DNA of 64,000 nt from contig NZ_PVZN01000001.1 of the NCBI RefSeq assembly GCF_003024385.1, forward strand, positions 1 to 64,000. The letters run 5' to 3'. The DNA is from Pseudomonas sp. BBP2017. Its GTDB lineage: Bacteria > Pseudomonadota > Gammaproteobacteria > Pseudomonadales > Pseudomonadaceae. This document shows positions 9,177-18,773 of this stretch, piece after piece; within the stretch, counting starts at the first letter, position 1; each line of letters begins with the position of its first letter. The notes beneath the pieces are model-generated. The model did no database searches. It saw only the letters and a list, made by a program, of their open reading frames with translations, and was not told the origin of the DNA. The position numbers and the translations under genes were made by a program.

Positions 9177-10412
9177 TCAGTTCCAGGGACGGTCACCGTT
9201 CTCGTCTTTGATACGAGTCGGCAGGCCCATCACGTCCAGCGCCTTGAGGAACGGCTCAGCCGGCAGCTCCTCGACGTTGGCCATGCGCTGCACATCCCAC
9301 TCGCCACGGGCGACCAGCAAGGCTGCCGCCACTGGCGGCACGCCTGCGGTGTAGGAGATACCCTGGCTGTCGGTCTCGGCGTAGGCCTCTTCATGGTCGG
9401 CCACGTTGTAGATGAAGATCTCACGTGGCTGGCCATCCTTGGTGCCCTTGACCAGGTCACCGATGCAGGTTTTGCCGGTGTACCCCGGTGCCAGCGACGA
9501 GGGGTCAGGCAGCACGGCCTTGACCACTTTGAGCGGCACCACTTCCAGGCCTTCAGCGGTCTTGACCGGCTGCTCGGAGAGCAGACCAAGGTTCTTCAGC
9601 ACGGTGAACACATTGATGTAGTGCTCGCCAAAGCTCATCCAGAAGCGCACGTTCGGCACGTCGAGGTTCTTCGACAGCGAGTGCACTTCATCGTGGCCGG
9701 TCAAGTACAGGTTCTGCGAACCTACCACTGGCAGGTCGTCGGTACGCTTGACTTCGAACATGGTGTTGCTGGTCCACTGGCTGTTCTGCCAGCTCCACAC
9801 CTGCCCGGTGAATTCGCGGAAGTTGATTTCCGGGTCGAAGTTGGTGGCAAAGTACTTGCCATGTGAGCCGGCATTGACGTCGAGAATGTCGATCGAATCA
9901 ATGCGGTCGAAATACTGTTGTTGCGCCAGCGCTGCATAAGCGTTGACCACACCCGGGTCGAAGCCTACGCCGAGAATGGCGGTGATGTTCTTCTGCTGGC
10001 ATTCCTCGAGGTGTTTCCACTCGTAGTTGCCATACCAGGGCGGGGTTTCGCAGATTTTGCCCGGTTCTTCATGGATCGCGGTGTCCAGGTAGGCCGCGCC
10101 GGTATCGATGCAGGCACGCAGCACCGACATGTTGAGGAAGGCGGAGCCGACGTTGATGACGATCTGCGATTCGGTTTCGCGAATCAGTGCTTTGGTCGCT
10201 TCGACGTCCAGAGCGTTCAGCGCAAATGCCTTGATTTCAGCGGGCTGCTTGAGGCTGCCCTTGGCAATGACGCTGTCGATGATGGCCTGGCATTTGGAGA
10301 TGTTGCGCGACGCGATGGCAATACGACCGAGTTCGTCGTTGTGCTGCGCGCACTTGTGGGCCACCACCTTGGCGACACCTCCTGCACCAATGATAAGGAC
10401 GTTCTTCTTCAA
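9177..10412 (-). CDS. Carboxynorspermidine/carboxyspermidine dehydrogenase
   Basis: A 411-residue member of the saccharopine-dehydrogenase family. The NAD(P)-binding Rossmann motif GAGGVAKVVA is at residues 9-18. The sequence matches carboxynorspermidine synthases throughout (YLDTAIHEEPGK, GVGFDPGVVNAYAALA, AGSHGKYFATNF). It reductively condenses aspartate semialdehyde with putrescine or diaminopropane to make carboxyspermidine or carboxynorspermidine, in the alternative route to spermidine or norspermidine. The start codon is TTG at 10412, supported by AAGGAGAG nine bases upstream. It is the second gene of an operon, 27 bases after the decarboxylase that uses its product, and a strong terminator follows. 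Confidence 0.9.
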   Translation of the reverse strand: MKKNVLIIGAGGVAKVVAHKCAQHNDELGRIAIASRNISKCQAIIDSVIAKGSLKQPAEIKAFALNALDVEATKALIRETESQIVINVGSAFLNMSVLRACIDTGAAYLDTAIHEEPGKICETPPWYGNYEWKHLEECQQKNITAILGVGFDPGVVNAYAALAQQQYFDRIDSIDILDVNAGSHGKYFATNFDPEINFREFTGQVWSWQNSQWTSNTMFEVKRTDDLPVVGSQNLYLTGHDEVHSLSKNLDVPNVRFWMSFGEHYINVFTVLKNLGLLSEQPVKTAEGLEVVPLKVVKAVLPDPSSLAPGYTGKTCIGDLVKGTKDGQPREIFIYNVADHEEAYAETDSQGISYTAGVPPVAAALLVARGEWDVQRMANVEELPAEPFLKALDVMGLPTRIKDENGDRPWN

Positions 10413-10439
10413 TTTATCTATCTCTCCTTTACTGCCAGC

Positions 10440-11537
10440 TTACGACAGGCTGGACAAGTAGTCTTCGAAACCAAACTCGCGAACCACTTCGACTGTACCG
10501 TCGAGTTGTTTCACTACGATGGACGGCATTTTCAGGCCGTTGAACCAGTTTTTCTTGACCATGGTGTAACCTGCTGCGTCAACAAACGACAGCCGATCGC
10601 CGATGGCCAGCGGACGATCAAATTGGTATTCGCCGAAGATGTCGCCGGCCAGGCACGACTTGCCGCACACCATGTAGGTGTGTTCGCCGGTGCTTGGCGC
10701 CAGCTTGGCGTTGAGACGGTAGATCAGCAGGTCGAGCATGTGCGCTTCGATCGAGCTGTCGACCACAGCCAGGTGCTTGCCGTTGTACAGGGTGTCGAGC
10801 ACGGTCACTTCCAGCGAGGCGCTCTGAGTGATCGCCGCTTCGCCCGGCTCCAGATAGACCTGTACGCCGTACTTCTCGGAGAAGGCCTTCAGGCGCGCGC
10901 AGAAGGCGTCCAACGCGTAGTCTTCACCGGTGAAGTGGATACCGCCACCCAGGCTCACCCACTCGACCTTGTGCAGCAGGTGGCCGAAGCGTTCTTCGAT
11001 GGTGCTGAGCATCTGGTCGAACAGACCGAAGTCATCGTTCTCGCAGTTGTTGTGGAACATGAAGCCGGAGATCTGCTCGATGACCTCTTCGACTTTCACC
11101 GGATCCCACTCACCCAGACGGCTGAACGGGCGCGCCGGGTCGGCCAGCAGGTAGTCGGAGCTGCTCACTTGCGGGTTGACGCGCAGGCCACGCACGGTGC
11201 CTTCGGTCTGTGCGGCGAAGCGTTGCAGCTGGCCGATGGAGTTGAAGATGATCTTGTCGCAGTTCTCGACCATCTCGCCGATCTCGTCGTCGGCCCAAGC
11301 CACGCTGTAGGCGTGAGCTTCGCCAGCGAACTTCTGACGACCGAGCTTGAGTTCGTAGAGCGACGACGAGGTGGTGCCGTCCATGTACTGCTGCATCAGG
11401 TCGAACACCGACCAGGTAGCGAAGCACTTGAGTGCCAGCAGGGCCTTGGCACCGGAGTTTTCACGCACGTAGGCGATCTTCTCCATGTTGCGCAGCAGCT
11501 TGGTTTTGTCGATGAGGTAATACGGCGTTTTGATCAT
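10440..11537 (-). CDS. nspC: Carboxynorspermidine decarboxylase
   Basis: A 365-residue PLP-dependent, alanine-racemase-fold decarboxylase. The N-terminal segment KTPYYLIDKTKLLRN leads to the PLP lysine in ALLALKCFATW (about residue 40). LGGGIHFTGEDY, YLEPGEAA and the active-site cysteine in VCGKSCLAGD match the NspC family. It decarboxylates carboxynorspermidine/carboxyspermidine, the last step of this polyamine route. The start at 11537 (MIKTPYY) fits the family; the ORF upstream to 11579 adds an unrelated hydrophobic stretch. It is the promoter-proximal gene of the pair with the dehydrogenase at 9177-10412. Confidence 0.92.
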   Translation of the reverse strand: MIKTPYYLIDKTKLLRNMEKIAYVRENSGAKALLALKCFATWSVFDLMQQYMDGTTSSSLYELKLGRQKFAGEAHAYSVAWADDEIGEMVENCDKIIFNSIGQLQRFAAQTEGTVRGLRVNPQVSSSDYLLADPARPFSRLGEWDPVKVEEVIEQISGFMFHNNCENDDFGLFDQMLSTIEERFGHLLHKVEWVSLGGGIHFTGEDYALDAFCARLKAFSEKYGVQVYLEPGEAAITQSASLEVTVLDTLYNGKHLAVVDSSIEAHMLDLLIYRLNAKLAPSTGEHTYMVCGKSCLAGDIFGEYQFDRPLAIGDRLSFVDAAGYTMVKKNWFNGLKMPSIVVKQLDGTVEVVREFGFEDYLSSLS

Positions 11538-11690
11538 TTCGAGGCCCCCGGCAAGGCCGGCCAAAAAAAGGACACGCATTGTGCCTTCCCTTGACGGAAC
11601 TCGAAAGGGAGAAAAGCGTTTTTCGCCAAGTCAGTGGTCGTGCAGGCGGTGTTTCTAGCCTCATCACCGGGCCAACCTATATTAATCGTA

Positions 11691-11721
11691 GGATTCACCG
11701 GAACGCCGGACCGGTGAATCC
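11691..11721 (-). terminator. Hairpin downstream of gltS
   Basis: The 11-bp arms GGATTCACCGG (11691-11701) and CCGGTGAATCC (11711-11721) flank a 9-base loop. They lie 18 bases past the gltS stop. The following bases on the minus strand (TACGATTAATAT) are AT-rich but lack a clean T-run, so it is a probable terminator only. Confidence 0.55.
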
Positions 11722-11739
11722 ACCACGGGCAGCTTTCGA

Positions 11740-12948
11740 TCAGGCGAAGGCGTTGATGAACCAGGTAATCAACGGCAAGGCGACGATATCGATCAGCACC
11801 GCCCCACACAGCGGCACGATGATGAAGGCCTTGTAGGAGAACACTTTGTAGTGGTCACAAATGGCACCCATGTTGGCCACCGCATTGGGCGTAGCACCCA
11901 GACCATGCCCCATGTAGCCGGCGCAGAGCACCGCAGCATCGTAATTGCCACCGAACAAGCGAAACAGCACGAAGATGCACAACAACACCATGATCACCAC
12001 CTGCACCACCAGGATCACCAGCAACGGCAGGCCCAGTTGCTCCAGCTCCCAGAACTTCAGGCTCATCATCGCCATGGTCAGGAACATGCCCAGGCTGATG
12101 TCGCCCACCGTACTGACGGCGTTATCCGGCATCTCGATAACACGCGCGCGGTCGTTAAGGTTACGCAGGATGATGGCAACGAACATTGCACCGACATACA
12201 CCGGCAGGACGATGCCCACGTGCGCTTTCAAGGCATCGCCAATCCAGAAGCCGAGCACCATGATCACCAGCATGCAGGTCAGCAGACGCAACAGCACGGC
12301 GGCATCCAGGGGCACGCTCGGGGCTTCGTTGGCTTTTCCCAGGGCCTGCAGGGTGTCGACCTGGTCGGCTTTGACCGCCAGCTTTTTACGGTCAATCAGG
12401 AAGCGTGCCACCGGGCTGCCGAGCAAGCCGCCGGCGACCATACCAAAGGTCGCCGAGGCCAGCGCTGCGGTAGTCGCACCACTGGCACCGAGGCTCTCGG
12501 CAATCGGTCCGAAGGCCGCCGCGGCACCAAAGCCGCCTTCCAGCGACACCGCACCGGCCATGATCCCCAGCAATGGATCGATGCCCAACATTTCGGCCAT
12601 ACCGACACCCACCAGGTTCTGCAGCAAGGCCAGGCCCCAGCAGGCGCCGAGGTAAACGAACAGGATCTTGCCGCCCTGACGCAGCAGGCCAAGGCTGCCG
12701 CCCAGACCGACCGTGGTGAAAAACGCCACCATCAGCGGGGTTTGCATCGCGGTGTCGAGCTTGATGTCCAGCCATTGCTGGTTACGCAGCAGCCACACCA
12801 CCAGGGCAAAGCCAAAGCCGCCGATCACCGGGGCCGGTACACAGAGTTGACGCAGCCAGTAGCTGTGCTTTTTCAGTTGCGCCCCCAGCGCCAGCAGCAC
12901 AAGTGCCAGGGCGACAGTGGTCAATGCATCGAGTTGCAGGGTCAGCAT
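11740..12948 (-). CDS. gltS: Sodium/glutamate symporter GltS
   Basis: A 402-residue inner-membrane transporter of the ESS (GltS) family, importing glutamate with sodium. It has the inverted-topology repeats with the glycine-rich re-entrant loops GAVSLEGGFGAAAAFGP (about 137-153) and, in the second half, YMGHGLGATPNAVANM (about 345-360), the family signatures. About ten hydrophobic helices are visible, and the length is typical (E. coli GltS is about 400). It is followed by a hairpin and preceded, 46 bases upstream, by the end of the HutG-like gene on the same strand. Co-expression with that glutamate-producing enzyme is possible. Confidence 0.93.
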   Translation of the reverse strand: MLTLQLDALTTVALALVLLALGAQLKKHSYWLRQLCVPAPVIGGFGFALVVWLLRNQQWLDIKLDTAMQTPLMVAFFTTVGLGGSLGLLRQGGKILFVYLGACWGLALLQNLVGVGMAEMLGIDPLLGIMAGAVSLEGGFGAAAAFGPIAESLGASGATTAALASATFGMVAGGLLGSPVARFLIDRKKLAVKADQVDTLQALGKANEAPSVPLDAAVLLRLLTCMLVIMVLGFWIGDALKAHVGIVLPVYVGAMFVAIILRNLNDRARVIEMPDNAVSTVGDISLGMFLTMAMMSLKFWELEQLGLPLLVILVVQVVIMVLLCIFVLFRLFGGNYDAAVLCAGYMGHGLGATPNAVANMGAICDHYKVFSYKAFIIVPLCGAVLIDIVALPLITWFINAFA

Positions 12949-12994
12949 AGGTGAATACTCTTGTTTTTATACTTGGATTAATGGGGAGAACGCT

Positions 12995-13933
12995 TCAGTC
13001 GACCAAGCTGGCCAGCAGCCGGGCGCCGATGCGCGCGGTGCGCTGGTCCTGATCGAGGCCCGGGTTGAGCTCGGCAACGTCGGCCATGCGCAGCTTGCCG
13101 CTGGCCTTGGCCCGCCGGACCAGGTGCTCGACCACCATCAGGTCGACACCATGGGCCGACGGCGCACTCACGCCGGGCGCCTGGCTGGCGGGCAGTACGT
13201 CCAGGCAGACAGTCATGTACAAGTGATCGATGCCGCTCAAAAACTCATCGACAAAGGCCTCGGTGGCCGGGACATCCCACGGCTGCATCTGCCGGTCGAG
13301 GCGATAGCGCACGTTCAGGCGCCGGGCCTGGTCGAACAGCGCTTGGGTGTTGTTCAGCTCGCTCACGCCCAGGCAGCAGTAATCGAAGTCCAGGCCGGCC
13401 TGCTGGCAGTATTCGGCGATCTGCCGAAACGGCGTGCCAGAGCTGCTTTGCGCGGCGTAGCGCAGGTCGAAATGGGCATCAAAATTGAGAATGCCGATAC
13501 GCGGGCGCGCCTCGCGCTGGCGCAGGTGTTCGGCCAGGCCAAGAAAGCTGGCGTAGGCAATTTCGTGGCCGCCGCCCAAACCCAGGGGCAGATGGCCCTG
13601 GTCGAGCAGTTGGCTGACACGCTCGGCGTAAGCCTGCTGCGCGCCTTCCAGGTCAGTGCCGACACAGGCGATGTCGCCGCTGTCGTAAAGACCACGCTGG
13701 CCACGCCAGGCCAGGTTGGCCAGGGCTTTGCGCAAGGCCGGTGGCCCCTGACGGGCACCGCTGCGGCCCTGGTTGCGGCTGACACCTTCGTCGCACGCCA
13801 GGCCCACCAGGGCGGTGCCGGGAGCTTGCGCGCTGCTGTAGGGCTGCACCCACTGGTGCCAGCGCAGTGCCGACAAGCCTTCGTCAGCGTCGATACGGCC
13901 TTGCCACAGGGGCATGGCGATAGTTGCAGTCAT
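12995..13933 (-). CDS. Formimidoylglutamase-type ureohydrolase (HutG-like)
   Basis: A 312-residue arginase-superfamily manganese hydrolase. Metal-binding motifs are in order: GGGHE (near 113), NFDAHFDLR (near 143-151) and the [11 protein letters not shown] segment (near 224-234). The phrase [13 protein letters not shown] after the second motif is typical of HutG, which splits N-formimidoyl-glutamate to glutamate and formamide in histidine degradation. The start at 13933 is chosen; the ORF to 13975 overlaps the regulator gene. No other hut gene is nearby, so it may be a second copy with another guanidino/formimidoyl substrate. It lies 19 bases after an IclR regulator gene and before gltS, suggesting a small glutamate-linked unit. 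Confidence 0.75.
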   Translation of the reverse strand: MTATIAMPLWQGRIDADEGLSALRWHQWVQPYSSAQAPGTALVGLACDEGVSRNQGRSGARQGPPALRKALANLAWRGQRGLYDSGDIACVGTDLEGAQQAYAERVSQLLDQGHLPLGLGGGHEIAYASFLGLAEHLRQREARPRIGILNFDAHFDLRYAAQSSSGTPFRQIAEYCQQAGLDFDYCCLGVSELNNTQALFDQARRLNVRYRLDRQMQPWDVPATEAFVDEFLSGIDHLYMTVCLDVLPASQAPGVSAPSAHGVDLMVVEHLVRRAKASGKLRMADVAELNPGLDQDQRTARIGARLLASLVD

Positions 13934-13952
13934 GCGGGTACTCCAGTTTGAT

Positions 13953-14678
13953 TTAGTCCAGCCGCGCGCCAACACGCAGGGCGACCTCGCGGGTCCAGCG
14001 GGTCAGGCGTTCGCTGTTCTGCTGCGCGCGAAAAGCCGGGGCCATCAGGCTGATAGCGCCATGCAAACGGTTGCGGCTGTCGAGCACCGGGGCGCTGACG
14101 CCCCAGATACCGTCGTCGATTTCGCCAAGGCTGACGGCATAGCCCTGGTCGCGAATGGCAATGAAACTCTGCAGATAGCGTTCGATGCCGTCCGCATCGA
14201 CGCCCTGCTCGTGCAGGATGGCCTCGCTGCGTTCCGGCGCCAGATGTGCCAGCAACACTCGCGCCGAAGCCCCCACCAACAGCGGCTGAGCCAGGCCCTT
14301 CTGATAACAGCAACGCAGCGGTTGTGGACTATCGATCAGTTCGATACATATCGCTTGGCCATTGCTCGGCACCATCAGCGCAACGCTTTCCCGGCTCAAC
14401 TCGGCCAGGCGCTTGAGTTCAGGCAACGCCTGCGATACCAGCAGCGCTTCACGGTCGAACTTGTTCGCCAACTGCAGGCACGCCGGCCCTGGCAGGTAGC
14501 GGCCGTGACCGTTGTCTTCAGCCAGGCCCCAGCGCAGCAGGGTTTTCAGGTGCCGATAGGTGCTACTCAGGGGCTGTTCCAGTTGCAGGCTCAGCTCCTT
14601 GGCCGACAGCGCTTCATTGGCCTGGCCCAAGGCGACGAGGATCTGCAGCAAGCGATCGGTGGGGGTGTTGTAGTTCAT
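13953..14678 (-). CDS. IclR-family transcriptional regulator
   Basis: A 241-residue repressor/activator. The N-terminal winged helix-turn-helix occupies residues 1-65 ([33 protein letters not shown]). A ligand-binding GAF-like IclR domain follows (about 75-240), with [36 protein letters not shown] and [11 protein letters not shown], all typical. The ATG at 14678 has AAGGAG nine bases upstream; longer starts lack it. It precedes the HutG-like gene by 19 bases and probably autoregulates that unit and gltS. Effector unknown. Confidence 0.9.
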   Translation of the reverse strand: MNYNTPTDRLLQILVALGQANEALSAKELSLQLEQPLSSTYRHLKTLLRWGLAEDNGHGRYLPGPACLQLANKFDREALLVSQALPELKRLAELSRESVALMVPSNGQAICIELIDSPQPLRCCYQKGLAQPLLVGASARVLLAHLAPERSEAILHEQGVDADGIERYLQSFIAIRDQGYAVSLGEIDDGIWGVSAPVLDSRNRLHGAISLMAPAFRAQQNSERLTRWTREVALRVGARLD

Positions 14679-14794
14679 GTGTGCTCCTTGCGACCATGGT
14701 GCACAGGGTTTTCCCAAAGGGTGAAACAGGATTCCCATTAGGTGGGAAATTTCGCAGTTAAAAACGATGAGAGGTGTGTAAACGGCAGGCAGGA

Positions 14795-15358
14795 TCAAGC
14801 CGACAATGACTTGCCGCAGCGTCCGTAGACCATCACTTCGCCAGCGGTGGCAATCACCAGGCTCAAGCCGGTGTAGGAAAACCCGAATGCCCTCACCTCC
14901 AGCTCGACCCCCAGTTTGTGGAACAGCGCTGGCCGGTTGTAGCGCGCACCGTGCAGCCATGACCCCGGTTCGACCAGCAACAGGTGCTGCTCGGGCCAGG
15001 CCAGAACGATGTCCTCGATCATCCAGCCATCCGCGGTGGCCAGTGGCAGGCCGCCGCCATTGATGCCAGCCATACGGATCACCCGCTCGTGCAACGGGCC
15101 GATGCCGCGGGTTTCCAGGTGGCGGTCGCTGCCGAGGTTGTCGGTGCGGTCGCGGGCGACTTTTTCTCCGGTTTGGCAGTCGATCACACTGCGCCCGGAG
15201 CTGGAGGCGACCAGCAACAGCTCGCTGTCACGGTCAAAGCCGATTTCCAGCAGACCGGCGATGGTCGATCGCGTCTTCAGTTGCCACGGCTCAGGCGCAG
15301 GCGCAACCTGAAGCTGTTCGATCACCCGGCGCAGCGGGTCAAGATGGGATGAAGGCAT
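14795..15358 (-). CDS. Conserved hypothetical protein
   Basis: A 187-residue soluble protein without signal peptide or membrane segment. The middle contains strand-rich repeats (LLLVASSSGRSVIDCQTGEKVAR, LLLVEPGSWLHGARY) that hint at a beta-propeller-like or all-beta fold. I recognise no family. High-GC codon use like its neighbours supports it as a genuine gene. It lies upstream of the IclR gene on the same strand, 116 bases away. Confidence 0.7.
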   Translation of the reverse strand: MPSSHLDPLRRVIEQLQVAPAPEPWQLKTRSTIAGLLEIGFDRDSELLLVASSSGRSVIDCQTGEKVARDRTDNLGSDRHLETRGIGPLHERVIRMAGINGGGLPLATADGWMIEDIVLAWPEQHLLLVEPGSWLHGARYNRPALFHKLGVELEVRAFGFSYTGLSLVIATAGEVMVYGRCGKSLSA

Positions 15359-15621
15359 GTCGCGACTCTGCTGTAGGGGTCAGGCGTCGGGTGACGGCGT
15401 TTTTACATCAAGCCTTGCCGCAATGATTGATCGATCCTACAACGACCAGAGGCTAGCCAGTTACCCCAAGTGGGGCTGGCGCGCGAAGATGGGCCTGCGC
15501 TGTATTCGCATCCCCGAGGATGTCAGGCATGATCATCAGCGCATGCTTTACCCATCAATGCCCAGCGGAGCCCAAATTGCCCACCCCTCGCCACTTCAGC
15601 CAAAAATCCAGTACAACAAAC

Positions 15622-16584
15622 ATGCTGAACCTCAGGCACCCGCAGGCGCCCTCCTCGCCCGCCTACCGCGTCGGCTTCCTGCTGCTGGAGAATTTCTCCA
15701 TGGCCAGTTTCACCGTGGCCATGGATGTACTGGTCACCGCCAACCTGTTGCAGAACAACCTGTTTGTCATCACCCCGCTGTCACTCGGCGCAGAACGGGT
15801 GATCAGCGACCTGGGGCTGGAGATCTATGCTGCTGGCCTTGAACGCAACACCCTGGACAACCTGGATATGCTGGTGGTCTGTGGCGGCTTGCGCACACCG
15901 CTCAAATATCCGCAGCTGGACCGCCTGTTGACCGAGGCGGCGAGCCATGGCCTGGCGCTGGGCGGGCTGTGGAACGGCGCCTATTTTCTCGGGCGTGCCG
16001 GCGTACTGACCGACTACAGTTGCACCATTCACCCCGAACAACGGGCAAGCCTGGCCGAGCGCAGTGCGCAAAGCACCATCACCCCGGCAAGTTTTGTCCT
16101 CGACCGCGACCGCCTGACCGCGGCCAGCCCCAATGGTGCGCTGGAGATGATGCTGGCACTGCTCAAGCTGCAACAGGGTGAAGCGCTGGCGGCCGGGGTC
16201 GAGGAGATTCTGGCGTTCTCCGGGGCGCGCTTTCGGCGGGTCGACAGCAGTTCGAAAAAATCCATGAGTGCGCCGCTGCGGACCATCGTCGAACTGATGG
16301 AAAACAACCTGGAAGAAACCCTGAGCCTGGATCAGCTGGCCACCTACAGCGGTCGCTCGCGCCGCCAGATCGACCGGCTGTTCCAGGCGCAACTGGGCAC
16401 CTCACCCAGCCGCTATTACATGGAACTGCGCATCACCAAGAGCCGGCGCCTGCTGCAATACTCCGACCTGCCGCTGATGGATGTGGCGATTGCCTGTGGC
16501 TTTGTCTCGGTTTCGCATTTCAGCAAGTGCTACAGCGCCTACTTCGGCTACCCGCCTTCGCGTGAACAGCGGCTGGGCGAGTAA
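15622..16584 (+). CDS. GlxA-type AraC regulator (DJ-1/PfpI plus HTH)
   Basis: A 320-residue regulator with an N-terminal class I glutamine-amidotransferase-like (DJ-1/PfpI) domain at about 15-190 (YRVGFLLLENFSMASFTVAMD, GLWNGAYFLGRAGVL). The C-terminal AraC/XylS DNA-binding domain is at about 215-318 (LSLDQLATYSGRSRRQIDRLF, PLMDVAIACGFVSVSHFSKCY). This architecture is shared by ArgR, GbdR and CdhR of Pseudomonas, which sense amino acids or quaternary amines. In the amidotransferase position GGLWNGAYFLG the nucleophile cysteine is replaced, as usual for sensor versions. The start at 15622 (MLNLRH) is plausible; an upstream ATG at 15520 adds 34 residues. Its end overlaps the convergent transporter gene by 37 bases. 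Confidence 0.87.
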   Translation: MLNLRHPQAPSSPAYRVGFLLLENFSMASFTVAMDVLVTANLLQNNLFVITPLSLGAERVISDLGLEIYAAGLERNTLDNLDMLVVCGGLRTPLKYPQLDRLLTEAASHGLALGGLWNGAYFLGRAGVLTDYSCTIHPEQRASLAERSAQSTITPASFVLDRDRLTAASPNGALEMMLALLKLQQGEALAAGVEEILAFSGARFRRVDSSSKKSMSAPLRTIVELMENNLEETLSLDQLATYSGRSRRQIDRLFQAQLGTSPSRYYMELRITKSRRLLQYSDLPLMDVAIACGFVSVSHFSKCYSAYFGYPPSREQRLGE

Positions 16585-17486
16585 CCACGGCGACTGCTGT
16601 TCAGGCTCAGGCCGCCTTCCACCACCAGTACCAGTACCGCGAGCCAGATGGCGATGTAAGTGGGCCACTGCGCCGCGGCGATGGTTTCCCCCAGTAGGAT
16701 CGCGGCCAGCACCAGCAGGATCGGTTCGACGTAAATCAACAGGCCGAACAGCGTCAGGTTCAAGCGTGGCCCCGACAGCGCTTGCAAGGCCAGGGCAGAC
16801 GCGCTGATCGCCCCTAGCCCGGCGACCAGCCACGGCAAGCTTGAGCCACTGCCCGCGACGCCCAGCACTACCCCGCCCTTGAGCACGAAAAACAGGCTGA
16901 CCGGCAGGCTCAGACTCATGTCGAACCACAGGCCGCCCATGTTGTTGCTGTCGCTGACCCGGCGCAGCCAGAAGTACAGCGGATACCCCAGCCCCACCGC
17001 CAGCACCGGCCAGGTGATGGCCTTGGCAATGGCGATCTGGTTGATGATGCCCAGCGCCGCCAGCGCACAGGCCAGCAGTTGCAGGCGACTGATATTGTCG
17101 TTGAAGGCCAGGCGGCCAAGAATCACCATGGTCAGTGGCATGAGGAAATAGCCCAGCGAAACATCAAGGCCGTAGCCATTGATCGGCGCCCACATGAACA
17201 ACCATAACTGCACTCCGAGCAACGCCGCCGACAACAGGCGCAGCGCCCAGAACCAGCGCTCTTGCAGCAGTCGTTGGAACAACCGGCGCACCTCGTGCCA
17301 GTGGCCGCTGGCGAGCACCATCAAGGTCAGGCAAGGCACGGTCAGGAGAATCCGCCAGCCGTAGATTTCTTCGCCAGCCAGGGGTTCAAGCAAATGGGTA
17401 TAGGCGTACATCACGGCAAACAGTACCGACGCCAGTACATTGAGCATTACGCCCAGGGTGGCGTTCGGGGTCGCGGGCGAGTGCAT
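16548..17486 (-). CDS. rarD: EamA-family transporter, RarD type
   Basis: A 312-residue ten-helix permease of the drug/metabolite transporter superfamily. The N-terminus (LGVMLNVLASVLFAVMYAYTHLLEPL), the EIYGWRILLTVP phrase and SLGYFLMPLTMVILGRL are those of RarD proteins. These are annotated as chloramphenicol-sensitive or amino-acid exporters, with substrates mostly unproven. The ATG at 17486 has AAGGA eight bases before it and is preferred to GTG 17501. It is convergent and overlapping with the GlxA-type regulator. A divergently placed Lrp-type gene starts 100 bases upstream and may control it. Confidence 0.87.
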   Translation of the reverse strand: MHSPATPNATLGVMLNVLASVLFAVMYAYTHLLEPLAGEEIYGWRILLTVPCLTLMVLASGHWHEVRRLFQRLLQERWFWALRLLSAALLGVQLWLFMWAPINGYGLDVSLGYFLMPLTMVILGRLAFNDNISRLQLLACALAALGIINQIAIAKAITWPVLAVGLGYPLYFWLRRVSDSNNMGGLWFDMSLSLPVSLFFVLKGGVVLGVAGSGSSLPWLVAGLGAISASALALQALSGPRLNLTLFGLLIYVEPILLVLAAILLGETIAAAQWPTYIAIWLAVLVLVVEGGLSLNSSRRGYSPSRCSREGG

Positions 17487-17586
17487 TGCGGTGTCCTTCA
17501 CGTAGCGGTTCGGTCGGTGATAATTTATTGCGTCGCGCTTGATAAGTGCCCTCGTTTTTCACCCTGAAAATGAGAAAATTTTGCAC

Positions 17587-18057
17587 ATGAAACCTGCACT
17601 GGATGATTTCGACCTTGCCCTGCTCAACGCCCTGCAGCAGGACAACAGCCTGCCGCTGCGGGAACTGGCCGAGCGGGTGCACCTGTCGTCAGCCTCCGTG
17701 CAGCGGCGCATCCAGCGGCTGAAGACAGCCGGCTTTATTCAGGCCAACACAGCAGTGGTCGATCCGGAAAAGGTCGGTCAGGTGATTACCTTGATGGTCG
17801 AGGTACATGCCGACCGCACCCAGTCGGCAGACCTTGAGCTGATGAAACAGGCCTTCTCCGGGCCCGAGATCCAGCAGTGCTACTACGTCACCGGCGATGC
17901 CGACTTCATGCTGGTGCTGACGGTGGCGAACATGAGCGAGTTTCAGGCCCTCGCTCAACGGCTGTTTCATGACAACCCGAACGTGAAGTGGTTTCGCACC
18001 ATTGTCGTGCTGGAGCGGGTGAAATCGACCTTGCATGTGCCGATTGCCCCGCGCTGA
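17587..18057 (+). CDS. Lrp/AsnC-family transcriptional regulator
   Basis: A 156-residue regulator. The helix-turn-helix is at residues 5-60 (LDDFDLALLNALQQDN, LSSASVQRRIQRLKTAGFI) and the RAM ligand-binding/oligomerisation domain at 70-150 (VEVHADR, CYYVTGDADFMLVLTV, VKWFRTIVVLERVK). The length is typical. It is divergent from the RarD-type exporter with a 100-base intergenic space, the usual arrangement for an Lrp protein controlling an amino-acid transporter; the ligand is unknown. The start at 17587 excludes a non-homologous upstream extension. Confidence 0.92.
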   Translation: MKPALDDFDLALLNALQQDNSLPLRELAERVHLSSASVQRRIQRLKTAGFIQANTAVVDPEKVGQVITLMVEVHADRTQSADLELMKQAFSGPEIQQCYYVTGDADFMLVLTVANMSEFQALAQRLFHDNPNVKWFRTIVVLERVKSTLHVPIAPR

Positions 18058-18059
18058 AA

Positions 18060-18521
18060 TCAATTCTGCTCTAGCGCCTGACGCAACTCTTCGGCCGTGG
18101 CGAACTCCCGCTGGCTGACCACCTGCCCCTTGTCCAGCTGCAACCACAGCACCTTGTCTTCAGCGCCGGCATAACGCGTAGCCACACTGCCCTCGCGGTC
18201 CAGCAGCACACGGTAGCTGTAGTCGCGCATGGCCGGGATGGCGAAGAGCTTGGAAATCAGCGCCGGCATGCGTTGAATGTCAGCGACGAACACGGTCTGG
18301 CGGGCTTCCAGGTAACCCTTGGGACGGTCGGCCAAGGCCGCCTTGACCAGCTTGGCAGCGTCCATGTTGCGTGCCACCAGCAAGGTGCGGGTCTGGTCGT
18401 TGAGGCTGTAGGCCTGGTCATGCTGGTCAAGCAGGGTCCAGGGCGCCAGGCGCTCGCCGACTTCGACCGCCTGGGCCAGCAGCGGGGACAGGCTCAAGAG
18501 TAGTGCGATGGCGTATTTCAC
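18060..18521 (-). CDS. Periplasmic thioredoxin-fold protein without CXXC (YtfJ-like)
   Basis: A 153-residue exported protein. The GTG at 18521 is chosen because GAGGTCACTT precedes it and a signal peptide starts there (VKYAIALLLSLSPLLAQA). The mature part begins VEVGERLAPWTLLDQHDQAYSL, the usual opening of peroxiredoxin/thioredoxin-like domains. No CXXC or peroxidatic cysteine is present, so redox catalysis by thiols is unlikely. E. coli YtfJ has a similar size and layout. The stop lies two bases past the convergent Lrp gene. Confidence 0.7.
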   Translation of the reverse strand: MKYAIALLLSLSPLLAQAVEVGERLAPWTLLDQHDQAYSLNDQTRTLLVARNMDAAKLVKAALADRPKGYLEARQTVFVADIQRMPALISKLFAIPAMRDYSYRVLLDREGSVATRYAGAEDKVLWLQLDKGQVVSQREFATAEELRQALEQN

Positions 18522-18773
18522 AAGTGACCTCGATGGGTGGTAAGGGGGACCAGGGTTCATGTTAGGCCGTTGCGACCGGGCCAGTCCACGCATGAACAGC
18601 CCCACGCTCCCTGCGTCGCCTGCTCACTGTCAGCATTCAGCAATCAAATACCGGGTATTTCAACATTTAATTTGTGGATAGCACGACCTTGTCTATATCG
18701 TGTCAATGCATCCCCACGCAGCGCCGGCCGGCGCTGCCAGGCACGGGGACACAACAACAAGTCGAGACTGTCC

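Noticed and set aside
9918..11594. A 558-codon frame opposite nspC and the dehydrogenase
   Set aside because: Antisense shadow of two well-identified genes.
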